A stretch of 64,000 bases of DNA from NCBI RefSeq assembly GCF_030433685.1, contig NZ_JAROCF010000001.1, positions 2,666,001-2,730,000 on the forward strand, given 5' to 3'. This DNA comes from Leifsonia williamsii. Its GTDB lineage: Bacteria > Actinomycetota > Actinomycetes > Actinomycetales > Microbacteriaceae. The position numbers were made by a program, and so were the translations under genes. The notes beneath the pieces were generated by a model. The model was not told where the DNA came from, made no database searches, and worked only from the letters and a program-made list of their open reading frames with translations. This document shows, piece by piece, positions 63,046 to 64,000 of the stretch (position 1 is the stretch's first letter; every line of letters begins with the position of its first letter).

Positions 63046-64000
63046 CTAGTCGACGGGCGGAGCGTCCTCGTCCGCTGCGTCGTCCCGGCCCTTGGCCAGG
63101 TCGGCGCTCGCGGCGGCCTCGCGCATCCGCTTCCGGAGGCTCTTCGGGCTGGACTGGCGCTCGCCGAGGGCGCCCGGGGTCCAGGCCTCGACGTCCTCGT
63201 CGGAGTAGTCCGACTTGGAGGGGCGCCGCTTCAGCTCCGGCAGCACCGTGTCCGGCGCGAGGCGGCGGGCCGTCAGCAGGAAGCCGGTGTGCGCGATCAT
63301 GCGGTGGTCGGGCCGCACGGCCAGGCCCTCCACGTGCCAGCCGCGGACCATGGTCTCGTTCGACTGCGGGTGCGTGTAGTGGCCGGTGGCGCGGATCGCC
63401 TCGGCGACGCGCGAGAGCTGGGTCACGGTAGCGACGTAGCAGAGCACGACGCCGCCCGGCTTGAGCGCCCGCGTGACGACGTCGAGCGTCTCCCACGGCG
63501 CGAGCATGTCGAGCACCACGCGGTCGACGGTGCCCGGCTCGACCGCGGCGGGCAGCGCCTCCTGCAGGTCGCCGACGGTGACGGTCCAGTTCTCGGGGTC
63601 GGCGCCGAGGAAGGTGGCGGCGTTGTCGCGGGCGACGTCGGCGAACTCCTCGCGGCGCTCGAACGAGTGGAGGCGACCCTCCGGCCCGATGGCGCGGAGC
63701 AGCCACAGCGACAGGGCGCCGGAGCCGACGCCCGCCTCCACCACGGTCGCCCCGGGGAAGATGTCGGCGAGGGCGAGGATCTGGGCGGCGTCCTTCGGGT
63801 AGACGATGGCGGCGCCGCGCGGCATCGACATGACGAAGTCGGTGAGCAGCGGGCGGAGCGCGAGGTGCTCCACGCCGGCGTTGTTGGTGACGACCGAGCC
63901 GTCGGGCAGGCCGATGATCGCGTCGTGCTCCAGCACGCCGCGGTGGCTGTGGAACAGCTTGCCGGGCACGAGCGTGATGGTGTTCATCCGGCCCTTGGGC
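63046..64000 (-). CDS. trmI: tRNA (adenine-N1)-methyltransferase TrmI, 5' end outside the window
   Basis: A SAM-dependent enzyme making m1A58 in the T loop of tRNAs. The SAM-binding VVEAGVGSGALSLWLLRAIG and the acidic SFERREEF are clear; LDMLAPWETLDVVTRALKPG and YVATVTQLSRVAEAIR follow. A charged ~60-residue C-terminal tail is an actinobacterial feature. The Met at 63987 is not the start: the frame stays open to the window edge and reads PKGR before MNTITLVPGKLFHSHRG, matching the family's N-terminal pattern, so the gene is truncated at its 5' end by the window. Confidence 0.93.
   Translation of the reverse strand, partial: PKGRMNTITLVPGKLFHSHRGVLEHDAIIGLPDGSVVTNNAGVEHLALRPLLTDFVMSMPRGAAIVYPKDAAQILALADIFPGATVVEAGVGSGALSLWLLRAIGPEGRLHSFERREEFADVARDNAATFLGADPENWTVTVGDLQEALPAAVEPGTVDRVVLDMLAPWETLDVVTRALKPGGVVLCYVATVTQLSRVAEAIRATGHYTHPQSNETMVRGWHVEGLAVRPDHRMIAHTGFLLTARRLAPDTVLPELKRRPSKSDYSDEDVEAWTPGALGERQSSPKSLRKRMREAAASADLAKGRDDAADEDAPPVD

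Overview
The window is high-GC, tightly packed bacterial chromosome with short intergenic gaps and many 4-nt stop/start overlaps. Several genes are actinobacterial hallmarks: RbpA with its zinc cysteines, PafB/PafC, DUF3145, the fasR-fabD-fabH-acpP-fabF cluster beside a homodimeric aceE, a HelY-type helicase downstream of tatA-tatC, and a DNA-polymerase-I-like protein lacking the 5' nuclease. A DUF7882-like small protein and the overall gene set point to Microbacteriaceae (Leifsonia-like); genus is inference. At least 13 genes appear to be transcribed leaderless from TANNNT boxes 6-8 nt before the start codon, another actinobacterial trait. I see no phage, insertion sequence, CRISPR array or rRNA; the only RNA gene found is one tRNA-Val(UAC).

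Layout. 1-9.3 kb: a Pls/PosA-type adenylation-carrier-acyltransferase membrane protein, two Nudix hydrolases, the polymerase-like protein, a DUF1684 protein and a PadR regulator. 9.4-18.4 kb: DUF3145, the fatty-acid synthase II cluster with its PucR-type activator, pyruvate dehydrogenase E1 and a peroxiredoxin, i.e. acetyl-CoA supply next to fatty-acid elongation. 18.4-22.8 kb: tRNA-Val, then a TetR regulator divergent from an MFS permease-GH3 glycosidase operon, with a clear inverted repeat over the promoters.

22.9-45 kb is accessory: a steroid-5-alpha-reductase-like membrane protein, an orphan zinc-ribbon/Vsr-like nuclease followed by four 19-bp tandem repeats, a VOC protein, an M23 peptidase with a G12 tract at its 5' end, an FBP (FusB-like) protein behind a possible leader-peptide attenuator, a flavin oxidase, an amino-acid permease, a DGPF/ECF42 sigma-factor pair, epoxide hydrolase, trypsin-like protease, an XRE/cupin-EamA-monooxygenase operon, PAP2 phosphatases, a methyltransferase and RidA.

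45-64 kb returns to core functions: a UvrA-like ABC ATPase, SDR plus S9 peptidase, NfeD-SPFH-GDPD, rbpA with a possible SigR/SigH-type promoter, then a long leftward block trmI-FKBP-pafB-pafC-orf-tatA-tatC-helY-lnt linking tRNA methylation, protein folding, DNA-damage regulation, Tat export, RNA helicase and lipoprotein acylation. The last gene (trmI) runs off the right edge.
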